The notes under the pieces: generated by a model
Seen by the model: only the letters and a program-made list of their open reading frames with translations
Told to the model about the DNA's origin: nothing
Databases searched by the model: none
Assembly: GCA_035570055.1 (NCBI GenBank)
Contig: DATMLM010000010.1
Location: 1-64,000, forward strand
DNA: 64,000 bases
Source of the DNA: DASRDS01 sp035570055
GTDB lineage: Bacteria; Gemmatimonadota; Gemmatimonadetes; Gemmatimonadales; Gemmatimonadaceae
Direction: 5' to 3'
Made by a program: the position numbers and the translations under genes
Part shown: positions 41,621 to 51,152 of the stretch, piece after piece
Layout of the letters: each line of letters opens with the position of its first letter
How positions within the stretch are numbered: the stretch's first letter is position 1

Positions 41621-44600
41621 TATTCCCACCCTCGCTCGAGCCCAGCCTGAGCCGCCACCAGCGTCTTGCGGCCAATGTCTGGATTGTCGAAATCCACCCG
41701 CACCTTGAGCTCCTTCCCGGACCCGGACATCTCCGCGATCACCCCAGAGCCGAACGTCTTGTGCTTCACCCGCTCGCCGACCCGGTACGCCGGTGCATCC
41801 TGCGACACCTCGGCTTCGTCCGCGAACCGCGTCGGACCGTGCCGCGCGAGCGACACGGGGTTCCCAGGCCGCCGGAGACTTGGCCGATACGACTCGGGGT
41901 CGCGATCATCCCGTTGCCCAAACGTCGCGAACGCCGACCGCCCAAAGCTCCGGGCGGCCTCCGTCTGGTGCTGCTCGAGCATCTCCTTCGGAATCCCCTT
42001 GAGGAACCGGGAGGGGATGCCCTCCATAATGCTGCCGTTCCAACGGCGGTGATCCGCGTACGTGAGATATAGCGTGCGTTCGGCCCGCGTGATCCCAACG
42101 TAGAAGAGACGCCGCTCCTCCTCGAGCTCTTTCGTGTAGGGGCTATCGATGGCGCGTCGCAACGGAAAGAGCCCGTCCTCGAGCCCCGTGATGAACACGA
42201 TGGGGAACTCCAGCCCCTTCGCGTTGTGCATCGTCATCATCGACACGGCATCGGCGTTCGGGTCGAGGTGGTCGATGGCGGCGACGAGCGACGTCCGCTG
42301 CAGAAAGTGATCGAGCGGCCGAAGGCCAACCTCGCCCCCATCGGCGATCACCGTCTCGGCGGCGCTCTCGATGAGCTCCCGGAGATTCTCCAATCGCTCG
42401 GCCGCATCCGGCTCCGACTTGATCACGTCGCCATAGCTGATCGAGCTCACAATCGCGTCCAAGAGCTCGTCGACGCCCGCATCGACCGCCTTCTCTCGCA
42501 GCGTTCCAAGGAGCACCGCAAATTCGGCCAACGCCGCCCGCGGCCCAGGCCGGAGTGCCGCCACGAGATCGGGCCGCCCGGCCGCCTCCAGCATCGACAC
42601 CCCGGCACCGCGCGCCGCCTCACTGAGGAGCCCCAGCGCCTGCTCTCCAACGCCTCGCCGCGGCACGGTAATGGCCCGTCGAAACGCTTCCTCATCCGCC
42701 GGGTTCGCGATGAGCTTGAGGTAGCTCATGACATCGCGCACTTCTCTCCGATCGTAGAACCGCACAGCGCCAATAACGCGATACGGCGTGCGCTCGCGCC
42801 GTAGCGCCTCCTCGAACGCCCGGCTCTGTGCATTCGCGCGATACAGGATCGCAAAATCCTTGAGCGCCAACTGCCGGTCCGCCAGCCGCCGCTTGACGAT
42901 CTGATCGACCACGAAGCTCGCTTCGTCTCTCTCATCCGCCGCGCGGACGAGCACAACCCGTTCCCCGCCACGCCGATTCGTGCGCAGCGTCTTCCCCAGC
43001 CGCTGCGTGTTCCCTTCGATCACGACATTCGCCAGATCGAGGATCGGCTGCGTCGACCGATAGTTCTCCTCCAGCCGCACGACTCGCGCAGCCGGAAAGT
43101 CTTTCTCGAAGTCGAGAATATTCCGGATATCAGCGCCTCGCCATCCATAGATCGAGTTGTGCGTGACGATCCCGTTCGCGATGTAGTTGTGCGTCTTGTC
43201 GATATCGAGATCGTACACCGGCTCCGTGATCGTCACGCGCTCGACGTTCGCGACGATGTCATAGTCGCCGTCGCCCGTGAACATGGCCATTCCGGCCATC
43301 ACAGAGCCCGCCGGCGTGAACGGCAATGACGCCGACCCCAATCGCGCCACCCGAAACAGGTTGACGTCGAATCGCTCACGTATCCGCTCGACCGTATCGA
43401 ACAGCACGTCGTACTGCGCATTCGCGGTCTCATGTCGCCAGCTCGCCGATCCGGCTTTGGCCGGCCGCACCGATAGCCCCATTGCCGCGAGTGCGTCCCG
43501 TCCCTCGCCGTCGTTCCCCACCATCGAGATACGATGCATTGGCGACGCCCCGCGCCGATCGCCACACAGCGTGACCACCACGTTCCGTCGATTCGCATTC
43601 CGCGAACGCGGTCTGAGATGCGGCTGGTCGACGGCCAATCCCCGGTCGGCAAGCAGCCGAAGTGCCCCGTCGCGCGTGTCGACCGCGGTAAAGATCCGAT
43701 CGATCGCCGCCTGATCATGAACCAGGCCCCCAGACGACGTCCGCCGAGCGACGAACGGCAGCATCGGCAACCCGTATCGGAGCGACACGAGATACTCGTC
43801 CTCGCGCGCGGCGTTCTCCGACGCATGTGTCGAGATCACCCAGAGCGCGTCCCCATGTTCCTGATGCAACCGCTGTTGGAGTCCGACGACGGGCCGCGCT
43901 TGCCCACGCGTGTACACTTGCGTCGTCCCGATCCGATAGCCTTTGCCGCGACGGTGCATGAGGTACGTGAAGTGCGTCTGCGGAACGACTCCCAACACAT
44001 ATCCCGCGAAATGCACGTGCTCGGGCGTGCTCACGATGCGCCGCCCGCGAGCCGTGACGATAGCGACGCCATCGCGCACACCCGAACGTTCGTGGACGGC
44101 GGCGACGCGCGCGGGACGGAATGTGCCGCTTCCATACCCCGACCGCACCAGGTCACCCGGCCGCACGGCCTCGATCGGCCGATCGGGGCCCTCCGCCATC
44201 GCGATCATTGTGCCGCGCACCAAACACTGATCATCATCTCCCACGACGGCGACGTTGCCGTGGCTGCCGAGGAGTTTGATCAGTGTGTACTGCGCACGGT
44301 TCGTGTCCTGATACTCGTCGACGAGTATGTACCGGAACATCGTCGAGTATCGCTGCAGTCGATCGGGATGCGCGCGAAAGAGCTCGACCGGCAGCAGCAG
44401 GAGGTCGTCGAAATCGACCGCGTTCTGCTGCTGCATCGTGCGCTCGAGATCGTTGTACACCTGTGCCGCCGCCCGAGAGAGTGGATCAGACGCGAGCTTC
44501 GCGTACTCCGAGGGCAAGACGAGGGCGTTCTTTGCGTCGGAAATCACCGAGTGCACGACCTTGGGTGGAAGGTCGCGTACCGAGAGACCCTTCGCGTCCA

Positions 44601-44973
44601 TCAGGCGCTTCACGGTGCCGACGATGTCGTCCTCGTCGTAAATCGTGAACGCCGACGTACGGTTGACGTACTTCGCGTTCGCCCGCAGGAGTCGCGCGCC
44701 GATCGCGTGGAACGTGCCGACCCACATACCCGTCGGCTCGCCACCGAGCAGGCGCGCGAGTCGGGCGCGCATCTCGCCCGCCGCCTTGTTCGTGAACGTG
44801 ACCGCGAGAATCTGCGATGGCTCGACACCGTGCTCGCGGATCAGGTTGAAGATCCGCGTCGTGAGCACGCGTGTCTTGCCCGATCCCGCGCCCGCGAGGA
44901 CGAGGAGAGGACCTTCACCGTGCAATACCGCATCACGCTGCGCGGGATTGAGACCCGCGAGTGGCTCCAACAT
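41620..44973 (-). CDS. UvrD/PcrA-type DNA helicase containing an intein
   Basis: 1117 residues including a 357-residue intein. Extein: superfamily 1 helicase with LAGAGSGKTRVL (Walker A), VTFTNKAAGEM, DEYQDTN (motif II), GDDDQ + SIYGWRGAD (motif III, split by the intein), LEENYRST, and MTMHNAKGLEFP. After splicing about 760 residues remain, normal for PcrA/UvrD, and the C terminus has the VGERVKHKTFGSGVI Tudor-like end of PcrA. It unwinds DNA in repair and replication. The ATG 44973 shares a base with the kinase stop. The upstream 38 residues of the frame are not conserved. Confidence 0.95.
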   Translation of the reverse strand: MLEPLAGLNPAQRDAVLHGEGPLLVLAGAGSGKTRVLTTRIFNLIREHGVEPSQILAVTFTNKAAGEMRARLARLLGGEPTGMWVGTFHAIGARLLRANAKYVNRTSAFTIYDEDDIVGTVKRLMDAKGLSVRDLPPKVVHSVISDAKNALVLPSEYAKLASDPLSRAAAQVYNDLERTMQQQNAVDFDDLLLLPVELFRAHPDRLQRYSTMFRYILVDEYQDTNRAQYTLIKLLGSHGNVAVVGDDDQCLVRGTMIAMAEGPDRPIEAVRPGDLVRSGYGSGTFRPARVAAVHERSGVRDGVAIVTARGRRIVSTPEHVHFAGYVLGVVPQTHFTYLMHRRGKGYRIGTTQVYTRGQARPVVGLQQRLHQEHGDALWVISTHASENAAREDEYLVSLRYGLPMLPFVARRTSSGGLVHDQAAIDRIFTAVDTRDGALRLLADRGLAVDQPHLRPRSRNANRRNVVVTLCGDRRGASPMHRISMVGNDGEGRDALAAMGLSVRPAKAGSASWRHETANAQYDVLFDTVERIRERFDVNLFRVARLGSASLPFTPAGSVMAGMAMFTGDGDYDIVANVERVTITEPVYDLDIDKTHNYIANGIVTHNSIYGWRGADIRNILDFEKDFPAARVVRLEENYRSTQPILDLANVVIEGNTQRLGKTLRTNRRGGERVVLVRAADERDEASFVVDQIVKRRLADRQLALKDFAILYRANAQSRAFEEALRRERTPYRVIGAVRFYDRREVRDVMSYLKLIANPADEEAFRRAITVPRRGVGEQALGLLSEAARGAGVSMLEAAGRPDLVAALRPGPRAALAEFAVLLGTLREKAVDAGVDELLDAIVSSISYGDVIKSEPDAAERLENLRELIESAAETVIADGGEVGLRPLDHFLQRTSLVAAIDHLDPNADAVSMMTMHNAKGLEFPIVFITGLEDGLFPLRRAIDSPYTKELEEERRLFYVGITRAERTLYLTYADHRRWNGSIMEGIPSRFLKGIPKEMLEQHQTEAARSFGRSAFATFGQRDDRDPESYRPSLRRPGNPVSLARHGPTRFADEAEVSQDAPAYRVGERVKHKTFGSGVIAEMSGSGKELKVRVDFDNPDIGRKTLVAAQAGLERGWE
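43156..44226 (-). mobile_element. intein in the UvrD/PcrA helicase
   Basis: Starts at Cys (TGT, 44226) right after GDDDQ and ends at Asn (AAC, 43156) before SIYGWRGAD, whose Ser is the +1 nucleophile. Block A: CLVRGTMIAM. Block B: STPEHVHF with the usual Thr and His. Block F/G: VYDLDIDKTHNYIANGIVTHN, with the penultimate His. So all splicing residues are present. The 260 residues between B and F are long enough for a homing endonuclease, but I see no clear LAGLIDADG. A YRIG ... DEYLVSLRYGLP pattern is loosely GIY-YIG-like. Confidence 0.93.
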
Positions 44974-46196
44974 CAAGGCAAAATAATCTCGAACGTCGCT
45001 CCGCGATCGCCCTGCGGCACGAGCGCGAGCCGGCCGCCGTGGTTTTCCTCGATGATGCGCTTGGCGAGCGAGAGCCCGATGCCCCACCCGCGCTGTTTTG
45101 TGGAGAACCCGGGCTGGAAGATCTGCTTCCGGATCTTGGCCGGCACTCCGGGGCCGTCATCACTGATCCGAAGCCGGACACCGCCCTCGGGGAACGGCGA
45201 GGCCGTGAGATCGACCCGGCCGCCCCGACCAGCGAGCGCGTCGATCGCGTTCTTGACAATCGACTCCAGGGCCCACTCGAGCAGCACCGAGTCGCCCTGC
45301 ACCACCAGCGCCGCTCCGCGGCGCGTCGATGCAGCGCCTACGGCGCCGCTCGACTGGTCGGTTGGAATGAGCTCGGCTGCGCCTCGCTCTAGCGTCTCGA
45401 CTTCGGCGCACACCGTGACCGTATGCGCCAACGACGGCACCCGCGCCCGGAAGTACGCGGCAACCCGCTGCATCAGCTCCGCGGCATCCACCGGCTCGGC
45501 CTTCGGCGGCCGGCCGATACGCTCGAACCGGTGCGCGACCCGTTCCAACCGCACGAGGTCACTCTGCATGTGGTCCAGGAGCGAGGACGACTCGGCGGCC
45601 TCGTCCCGCTCGCGCAGCAGCTCGACCCAGCCGCTCAGCGATGAGAGCGGAGTCCCCAGCTGGTGGGCGGACTCTCGCGCCATGCCGGCCCACACCCGCT
45701 CGCGGTCGGCGTGGGCTCGCGTGCGCAGCGTGAAGATGCTCGCCCCGAGCAGAAACGCGAGCAGGATCACTTGCAGAATCGGAATGATCCGCAACCCCTC
45801 GACCAACGGCGTATTCCCGATGTGCACGATGCCGATCCCAGGCTCGATCACCGGCGGGTTTTCGGCGTCGAGTTGATCGACATAGGCTCTCATGCGCGGC
45901 CCGTTGAGCGGCGCCGTGAACGGGATATTCGCCGTGTCGCGCGGGTTGCCGTGCGGATCCGTCACGACCACGGGCACGCCCATGTCGCGAATGTGCCGCG
46001 CGAGATCGAACAACGCATCGGCGCTGGCGAGCTCCGACGTATCGCTCAGAGCCTTGAAGATCCGCGCGTACATCTGCCCGGACCGCGCGGCCTCCCGCCG
46101 CAACTCGGCCAATACGCGCTGCGTCGAGACGACGTACCAACCCAGCAGGACGGCGAATCCGAGCCCCAGGAGGATCGTAGGCAGCCGACGCGCCAT
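44973..46196 (-). CDS. membrane sensor histidine kinase
   Basis: 407 residues. Two membrane helices (ILLGLGFAVLLGWYVV and ILQVILLAFLLGASIF) flank a roughly 110-residue outer sensor region. H-box ESAHQLGTPLSSL with His178, N-box VKNAIDAL, G-boxes ISDDGPGVP and GWGIGLSLAKRIIEENHGG. No response regulator is adjacent. The nearest, at 48543, is on the other strand and beyond serS. Translation is coupled to uvrD. Confidence 0.93.
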   Translation of the reverse strand: MARRLPTILLGLGFAVLLGWYVVSTQRVLAELRREAARSGQMYARIFKALSDTSELASADALFDLARHIRDMGVPVVVTDPHGNPRDTANIPFTAPLNGPRMRAYVDQLDAENPPVIEPGIGIVHIGNTPLVEGLRIIPILQVILLAFLLGASIFTLRTRAHADRERVWAGMARESAHQLGTPLSSLSGWVELLRERDEAAESSSLLDHMQSDLVRLERVAHRFERIGRPPKAEPVDAAELMQRVAAYFRARVPSLAHTVTVCAEVETLERGAAELIPTDQSSGAVGAASTRRGAALVVQGDSVLLEWALESIVKNAIDALAGRGGRVDLTASPFPEGGVRLRISDDGPGVPAKIRKQIFQPGFSTKQRGWGIGLSLAKRIIEENHGGRLALVPQGDRGATFEIILP

Positions 46197-46207
46197 CGTG
46201 AATGGCC

Positions 46208-47479
46208 TCAGCCGATACGATCGGCGCCGAGATACGGGCGCAGCACTTCCGGAACGACGACCGAGCCGTCCGGCTGCTGATAGTGCTCGAGCAGCGTGGC
46301 GATCGTGCGCGGGAACCCGAGGCCCGAACCGTTCAACGTGTGCACGAACTCGGGCTTTTTCCCTCCCGCCGCTCTATACCGAATATTCGCCCTTCTCGCT
46401 TGAAAGTCCGTGAACGTGCTGCACGAAGACACTTCCAACCATTTCCCGACACCGGGCGCCCAGACTTCGAGATCATACGTCTTCGCTGACGCAAATCCCG
46501 TATCGCCCGCGGCGAGCAGTACCACACGATACGGCAAGCCGAGCCGCTGCAACACCCGCTCGGCGTGCGTCGTGAGTAACTCGTGCTGTGCCGGCGAATC
46601 CTCCGGCGCACAAATTCTCACCAGCTCGACCTTGTCGAACTCGTGCACGCGCAGAAGCCCGCGGGTGTCCTTCCCGGCCGCGCCGGCCTCGCGCCTGAAG
46701 CACGGGGTGTAGCCAACGAGCCCCATCGGCAGCTTGGCGCCATCGAGGATCTCATCACGAAACAAGTTCGTGATGGGCACCTCGGCCGTCGGAATCAAAA
46801 AGAGATCGTCGCTCTCGACGCGATAGAGATCGTCCTCGAACTTCGGCAGCTGCCCGGTCCCCGTCATCGATGCCCGATTGACGACGTAGGGCACCCACGT
46901 CTCATCGTATCCGTGCTCGCTCGTCTGGAGCGTGATCATCCAGTTGATCAGCGACCGCACGAGTCGCGCACCCAGCCCGCGAAAGACGATGAACCCGGAG
47001 CCCGTGACCTTTGCTCCAGCCTCGAAATCGATGAGCCCGAGCTTCGTCCCGATCTCCCAGTGTGGCTTGAGTCCATCGCTCGGCCGCGGCTTGCCCCACT
47101 CGCGGATGACGGTATTGGCCTCCTCTCCACCTGCCGGAACGTGGTCGAGCGTGATATTCGGGATCTGCAACAATAATTCATCGCGCGCTCGCTTCGCTTC
47201 GCTCGCTCTCGCATCCTGCGCGGCGATGTCCCCGCCCACGAGCCGTGACTCATCCACGAGAGCTCTTATGTCGCGCCCCTCGCGCATTGCCCGTTGCACT
47301 TCTTCCGAGAGCGTGTTGCGCCGAGCCTTGAGGCGTTCGACGTCGGCGACGAGGCGACGCCAGTCGCCGTCGAGCGCTTCGAGTTGCGCGAGCGAAGCGA
47401 GCGCACTCGTCGCCCCGCGGCGCTCCAGCGCGGCACGGAGGGCCTCAGGTCGCTCGCGAAGCAAACGCGCATCGTGCAC
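46208..47479 (-). CDS. serS: serine-tRNA ligase
   Basis: 423 residues. The N-terminal coiled-coil arm (RLKARRNTLSEEVQRA...) binds the long variable arm of tRNA-Ser. The class II core has motif 2 in GYTPCFRREAGAAGKDTRGLLRVHEFDKVELV and motif 3 in LNGSGLGFPRTIATLLEHYQQ. SerRS also charges tRNA-Sec, so it is the first step of the selenium route in this genome. Confidence 0.97.
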   Translation of the reverse strand: MHDARLLRERPEALRAALERRGATSALASLAQLEALDGDWRRLVADVERLKARRNTLSEEVQRAMREGRDIRALVDESRLVGGDIAAQDARASEAKRARDELLLQIPNITLDHVPAGGEEANTVIREWGKPRPSDGLKPHWEIGTKLGLIDFEAGAKVTGSGFIVFRGLGARLVRSLINWMITLQTSEHGYDETWVPYVVNRASMTGTGQLPKFEDDLYRVESDDLFLIPTAEVPITNLFRDEILDGAKLPMGLVGYTPCFRREAGAAGKDTRGLLRVHEFDKVELVRICAPEDSPAQHELLTTHAERVLQRLGLPYRVVLLAAGDTGFASAKTYDLEVWAPGVGKWLEVSSCSTFTDFQARRANIRYRAAGGKKPEFVHTLNGSGLGFPRTIATLLEHYQQPDGSVVVPEVLRPYLGADRIG

Positions 47480-47494
47480 GGCGTCCGCTCCTGG

Positions 47495-48097
47495 TTAGTG
47501 GCTCGGGATAGCGCCGGGAACGAGCGTATCGTAATCGCAATTCGGATCGACGACCGCCCGGAAATGAATCAACCCAGTCGTCCGATCGATGCTGTCGACC
47601 TGAAACTTGCCGTAAAGCAGTTCCTGCGACGTAATGCTGACGGCGGTACACGCGGTCGTATTCTGCGTCACGACCTCGAAGATCTCCCCGGGCGCGACGA
47701 GCAACGAGTCGTTGAACTCGTACCCATTGTGCGACGCGATGTCGATCTGGTCGAACGCGATGTGTTGGATGACCTGAAGCCCCACGACGCGCGGAATGCC
47801 GGCGGCCGTGACCACGAGCTTCGCCGGGTAGACGACGACGTTGCCGCCCTCGACGTTGAGGGCGAAGTCGAAGTTGAGGCTCCCGTCCGGCACGACCAGG
47901 GCGCTCGTCGCCAGGTCGAACGCGGTCGGCTGCGTCGGATCGGCCGTGGCGAGCGAGTACGCGGTGAGCGTGTCGTAGGTGATGGCGATCGCGGCCGCGG
48001 GCTTATTGGGGTTCCCACACCCCGCCGCCGATAGGCCAGTCGCAGACAATAGAATACAGACGACCCCGAGACGGGCTGTGGGCAAGCGAAGTGTCAT
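47495..48097 (-). CDS. predicted lipoprotein of unknown function
   Basis: About 200 residues. The signal LGVVCILLSATGLSAAGC has a lipobox, and Cys is followed by GNPNK. The mature part is beta-rich with no motif I can name (YDTLTAYSLATADPTQPTAFDLATSALVV...). The start is ATG 48097 (MTLRLPTARLG). Upstream codons of the open frame overlap the divergent roadblock gene. Not conserved enough to name. Confidence 0.68.
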   Translation of the reverse strand: MTLRLPTARLGVVCILLSATGLSAAGCGNPNKPAAAIAITYDTLTAYSLATADPTQPTAFDLATSALVVPDGSLNFDFALNVEGGNVVVYPAKLVVTAAGIPRVVGLQVIQHIAFDQIDIASHNGYEFNDSLLVAPGEIFEVVTQNTTACTAVSITSQELLYGKFQVDSIDRTTGLIHFRAVVDPNCDYDTLVPGAIPSH

Positions 48098-48189
48098 GAC
48101 CAGGCGTACATTAGAGGTGGGGGACGGTGACTGCAAGCCATTCGCATCGCTTGACATACCCCTTTGGGCCTCCTTAGCTTCGCTCGTCC

Positions 48190-48543
48190 ATGCCAACCAT
48201 TCGAGACCTCGTCGCGGCCATCCGCCAACGTGATGGCGTCGATGCAGCCGTCGTGCTGGGTCGCGACGGCTTGCTGATCGACAGCCAGACGATCCCGAGC
48301 CTCGAGGCCGAGAACGTGGCGGCCCACGTCCCGGGTCTCGTCAATGCCGCGGACGACTTCGGGGCCTCGGCCGCGCGGGGCGACCTCGTGACCGCGGTGC
48401 TGGAATACCCCAGCGGCCTAGCGATTGTGTCCGTGCTCTCCGCCGACGCGATCCTGCTGGTGCTCGTCCAGCCCAAAGCCAACGTCGGACAGCTCCTGTT
48501 CGAGCTTCGCCGCTACCGCGAACAAATCGCGTCGTTGGTCTAA
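48190..48543 (+). CDS. roadblock/LC7 domain protein
   Basis: 117 residues. The MglB-type roadblock pattern is present: MPTIRDLVAAIRQRDGVDAAVVLGRDGLLIDS, then a central helix and FELRRYREQIASLV. Such proteins act as dimeric partners or activators of small Ras-like GTPases. No GTPase gene lies next to it. It overlaps the response regulator by one base (TAATG). Confidence 0.82.
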   Translation: MPTIRDLVAAIRQRDGVDAAVVLGRDGLLIDSQTIPSLEAENVAAHVPGLVNAADDFGASAARGDLVTAVLEYPSGLAIVSVLSADAILLVLVQPKANVGQLLFELRRYREQIASLV

Positions 48544-48941
48544 TGGCGGGGGAGCGGATCCACGCCCTCGTGGCGGATGATGAGCCGCACATCGGTCGGA
48601 TCATCAAAATGAAGCTCGAACAAGGTCCGTTTCGCGTAACCTTGGCGTACGACGGCCGCGAAGCGCTGGAGATTCTGCGGCAGGAACCGGACATCGGGAT
48701 CGTCCTGCTCGATCTCATGATGCCGCATCTCTCGGGACTCGACGTCCTCGCCGAGCTCCGGGCGGACCCCAAGCGGAAGGACTTGCCGTGCATCATCCTC
48801 ACGGCCGCCGGGCAGGAGCAGCAACACCGGCTGGCGATGCGGCTGGGCGCGACCGAGTTCCTGACCAAGCCATTCAGCCCCAAGAAGCTGTACGCGCGGA
48901 CGGCGGAGCTCGCGGGCGTCGCGCACGCGGAGGACGTCTAG
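48543..48941 (+). CDS. single-domain response regulator
   Basis: 132 residues, receiver domain only. Acidic pocket ALVADDEPHIGR, phospho-acceptor Asp57 in LLDLMMPHLSG, Thr in ILTAAG, and Lys in FLTKPF. No DNA-binding output. Being stand-alone and next to a roadblock protein, it likely acts by protein contact, perhaps in polarity or motility control. Confidence 0.92.
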   Translation: MAGERIHALVADDEPHIGRIIKMKLEQGPFRVTLAYDGREALEILRQEPDIGIVLLDLMMPHLSGLDVLAELRADPKRKDLPCIILTAAGQEQQHRLAMRLGATEFLTKPFSPKKLYARTAELAGVAHAEDV

Positions 48942-48942
48942 C

Positions 48943-49971
48943 GTGGCCACTTGGGCGGTGGTCCTGGCAGGCGGCGTCGGATCGCGCTTCTGGCCACTGA
49001 GCACGCCCGAGCGACCAAAGCAGCTCCTTCCGCTCGTGACTGAGCATCCGCTGCTCGTCGACACGCTCAACCGTCTGACACCGCTGGTCCCGGCCGAGCG
49101 AACGCTCGTCCTCACGAACGCCGGGATCAAGAACGAAGTCGCGATGTTCGCCCGGCTCCCTCGCGAGAACGTGATCGCCGAGCCGCGCCCGGCCGGCACG
49201 GCCGCGGCGCTCGCGTACGCCGCAACCGAGATCGAGCGTCGCGAAGGGCGCAACGCCGGGATGATCTGCGTCCACGCGGACTGGGCCGTCACCGACGAAC
49301 CCGCGTTCCGCGATGCGCTCTCCGCCGGCGTTTCAGCCGCCGAGCGTCACGCGAGCCTCGTCACCGTGGGCATCGTGCCGACTCGTCCCGATCCGGGGTT
49401 CGGGTATATCTGCCCTGGGGGCGAGGTCGAACCAGGCGTCCTTCGCGTTGAGCGCTTCGTCGAGAAGCCCGACAAGCTGCGCGCGGCCAAGATGGTCGCC
49501 GATGGGTATCTCTGGAACTCCGGTATCTTCGCCTGGCGCGTGGGCGATTTTCTCGATGAGATCCGCTCGCTCACTCCCGAAGTCGCACCCGCCATCGGCA
49601 TCCCCAGCATCGACGCATTTTTTGATCGCGTCAAATCGATTTCCGTCGACGTCGGCGTGCTCGAACGCTCCAGTCGCGTCCTCGTCATCCCGGGCCGCTT
49701 CGGCTGGGACGACGTCGGCACGTGGGGCGCCCTCGCCAGAGTCCGCGAGAAAGACGGCGCCGGCAACGCGAGCTACGGCAACGTCTACACGCGCGACGCC
49801 CACGGCAACGTCATCCACGCCGACGGCCGAAACGCCGTCGTGCTCGATGGCGTCTCGGGTATCGTCGTTGTCGTCGTCGATGGGATGACCCTGGTGACGA
49901 CGGTCGAACGCTCGGCCGACCTCAAGGGCCTGCTCGAGGCGCTGCCGCCCGCCCTCCGCGATCCGCGGTGA
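48943..49971 (+). CDS. mannose-1-phosphate guanylyltransferase
   Basis: 342 residues, the length of the stand-alone GMP (ManC/AlgA without isomerase domain). GDP-mannose is made from GTP and Man-1-P. The nucleotidyl motif VVLAGGVGSRFWPLSTPERPKQLLPL is complete and FVEKPDKLRA is typical. The start is GTG 48943, one base after the response regulator stop. The last codons overlap the GlmU-like gene (GTGA). Confidence 0.92.
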   Translation: MATWAVVLAGGVGSRFWPLSTPERPKQLLPLVTEHPLLVDTLNRLTPLVPAERTLVLTNAGIKNEVAMFARLPRENVIAEPRPAGTAAALAYAATEIERREGRNAGMICVHADWAVTDEPAFRDALSAGVSAAERHASLVTVGIVPTRPDPGFGYICPGGEVEPGVLRVERFVEKPDKLRAAKMVADGYLWNSGIFAWRVGDFLDEIRSLTPEVAPAIGIPSIDAFFDRVKSISVDVGVLERSSRVLVIPGRFGWDDVGTWGALARVREKDGAGNASYGNVYTRDAHGNVIHADGRNAVVLDGVSGIVVVVVDGMTLVTTVERSADLKGLLEALPPALRDPR

Positions 49972-51152
49972 GTTTTTTTCTCTACGATGACGCGCGGGCG
50001 CGAGCATTCGAGCCGTTCGCGCTCACCCGACCCATCGGCGAGCTCCGCGCTGGTGCGCTCGTCACGCGCGAGCGCTGGGAGCGCGTCACGGGCGAAGACG
50101 CGGCCGGCCATGTCGTCGCCGCGCATCTCCTCGACTACGACGAGCCCCACGCGCCAGGGGCGGTGACTGACACACTTCCCGCCGGCTCCTGGTTGGTCAA
50201 CTCCCGATTCCTGCCCGCTCTCGATGCCCGGCCGTCGCACGACGCGTCGGTCTGGCGTTGCGCCGGTCGCTACGCGGCCGTGCGTCTGTCACGGCCGCTG
50301 GCCGTCGCCGAGTTGGCCGACGGGATGGTTGCGCTGGAGACGATCGGCGGGGACCAGACCGGAGTGGACATCCGTGGCCGCTGGATCGACGAAGTCTGGC
50401 ACCTGATCCGCGACCTGCATGGCCTGCTCTGCGACGACATCGACATTCTCGGACCCGCGGCCGCGTCCCGGAGCTCGAAGCGCGACGCGCACGCCATGTA
50501 CGTCGAGCACGGCGCCAAGGTCGATCCGATGGCGTCGATCGACTGCTCGAAAGGTCCAGTCCTCGTCTGCCGCGGCGCGGTCGTCAGCGCCTTCACCCGT
50601 CTGATCGGCCCATGCTATATCGGCGAAGAGTCGAGCGTCTCGACCGATCGTATCGAGGGGAGCGCGATCGGCGAGCACTGCAAAGTCCACGGCGAGCTCT
50701 CGGCGTCGATCGTTCTGTCGTACGCGAACAAGAGCCACGACGGGTTCGTCGGCCACTCGTACTTGGGCCGCTGGGTCAACCTCGGCGCCGGCACCATCAC
50801 GAGCAACCTGAAAAACACCTACGGCCCGGTGCAGCTCTGGACGCCGACGGGCGTGCGCGACACCGGCTTGCAATTTCTCGGCACGTTCTTCGGGGATTTC
50901 GCGAAGACGGGCATCGGGACGCGCCTCACGACGGGCGCGGTGGTGGGCGCCGGCGCGAACGTCGTGGACGCCGGCGTGGCGCCGAAGTACATCCCGCCGT
51001 TCGCGTGGGACAACTCGGGGCAGCCCGGGACATACGCACTCGCTAAGTTCTATGAGGCGGCCGAGCGACAGATGCAGCGCCGTGCGCAAACGCTGGGCGC
51101 CAAGGCTCGCCGTCAACTCTCCGCTGCACACGCGCTCGCCGTGAAACGATGA
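49968..51152 (+). CDS. GlmU-like sugar nucleotidyltransferase
   Basis: 394 residues. A divergent N-terminal region (FEPFALTRPIGELRAGALVTRERWE) is followed by a left-handed beta-helix of hexapeptide repeats (IDCSKGPVLVCRGAVVSAFTRLIGPCYIGEES, then LGRWVNLGAGTITSNLKN). These match the putative sugar nucleotidyltransferase family related to GlmU. The N-terminal part lacks the usual GGxGTR loop. The start is GTG 49968. It probably works in polysaccharide or nucleotide-sugar synthesis with the adjacent manC-like gene. Confidence 0.8.
   Translation: MSFFLYDDARARAFEPFALTRPIGELRAGALVTRERWERVTGEDAAGHVVAAHLLDYDEPHAPGAVTDTLPAGSWLVNSRFLPALDARPSHDASVWRCAGRYAAVRLSRPLAVAELADGMVALETIGGDQTGVDIRGRWIDEVWHLIRDLHGLLCDDIDILGPAAASRSSKRDAHAMYVEHGAKVDPMASIDCSKGPVLVCRGAVVSAFTRLIGPCYIGEESSVSTDRIEGSAIGEHCKVHGELSASIVLSYANKSHDGFVGHSYLGRWVNLGAGTITSNLKNTYGPVQLWTPTGVRDTGLQFLGTFFGDFAKTGIGTRLTTGAVVGAGANVVDAGVAPKYIPPFAWDNSGQPGTYALAKFYEAAERQMQRRAQTLGAKARRQLSAAHALAVKR

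Noticed and set aside
43534..45876. 780-codon plus-strand open frame
   Set aside because: It is antisense to the intein-containing helicase and the kinase, with no family pattern.
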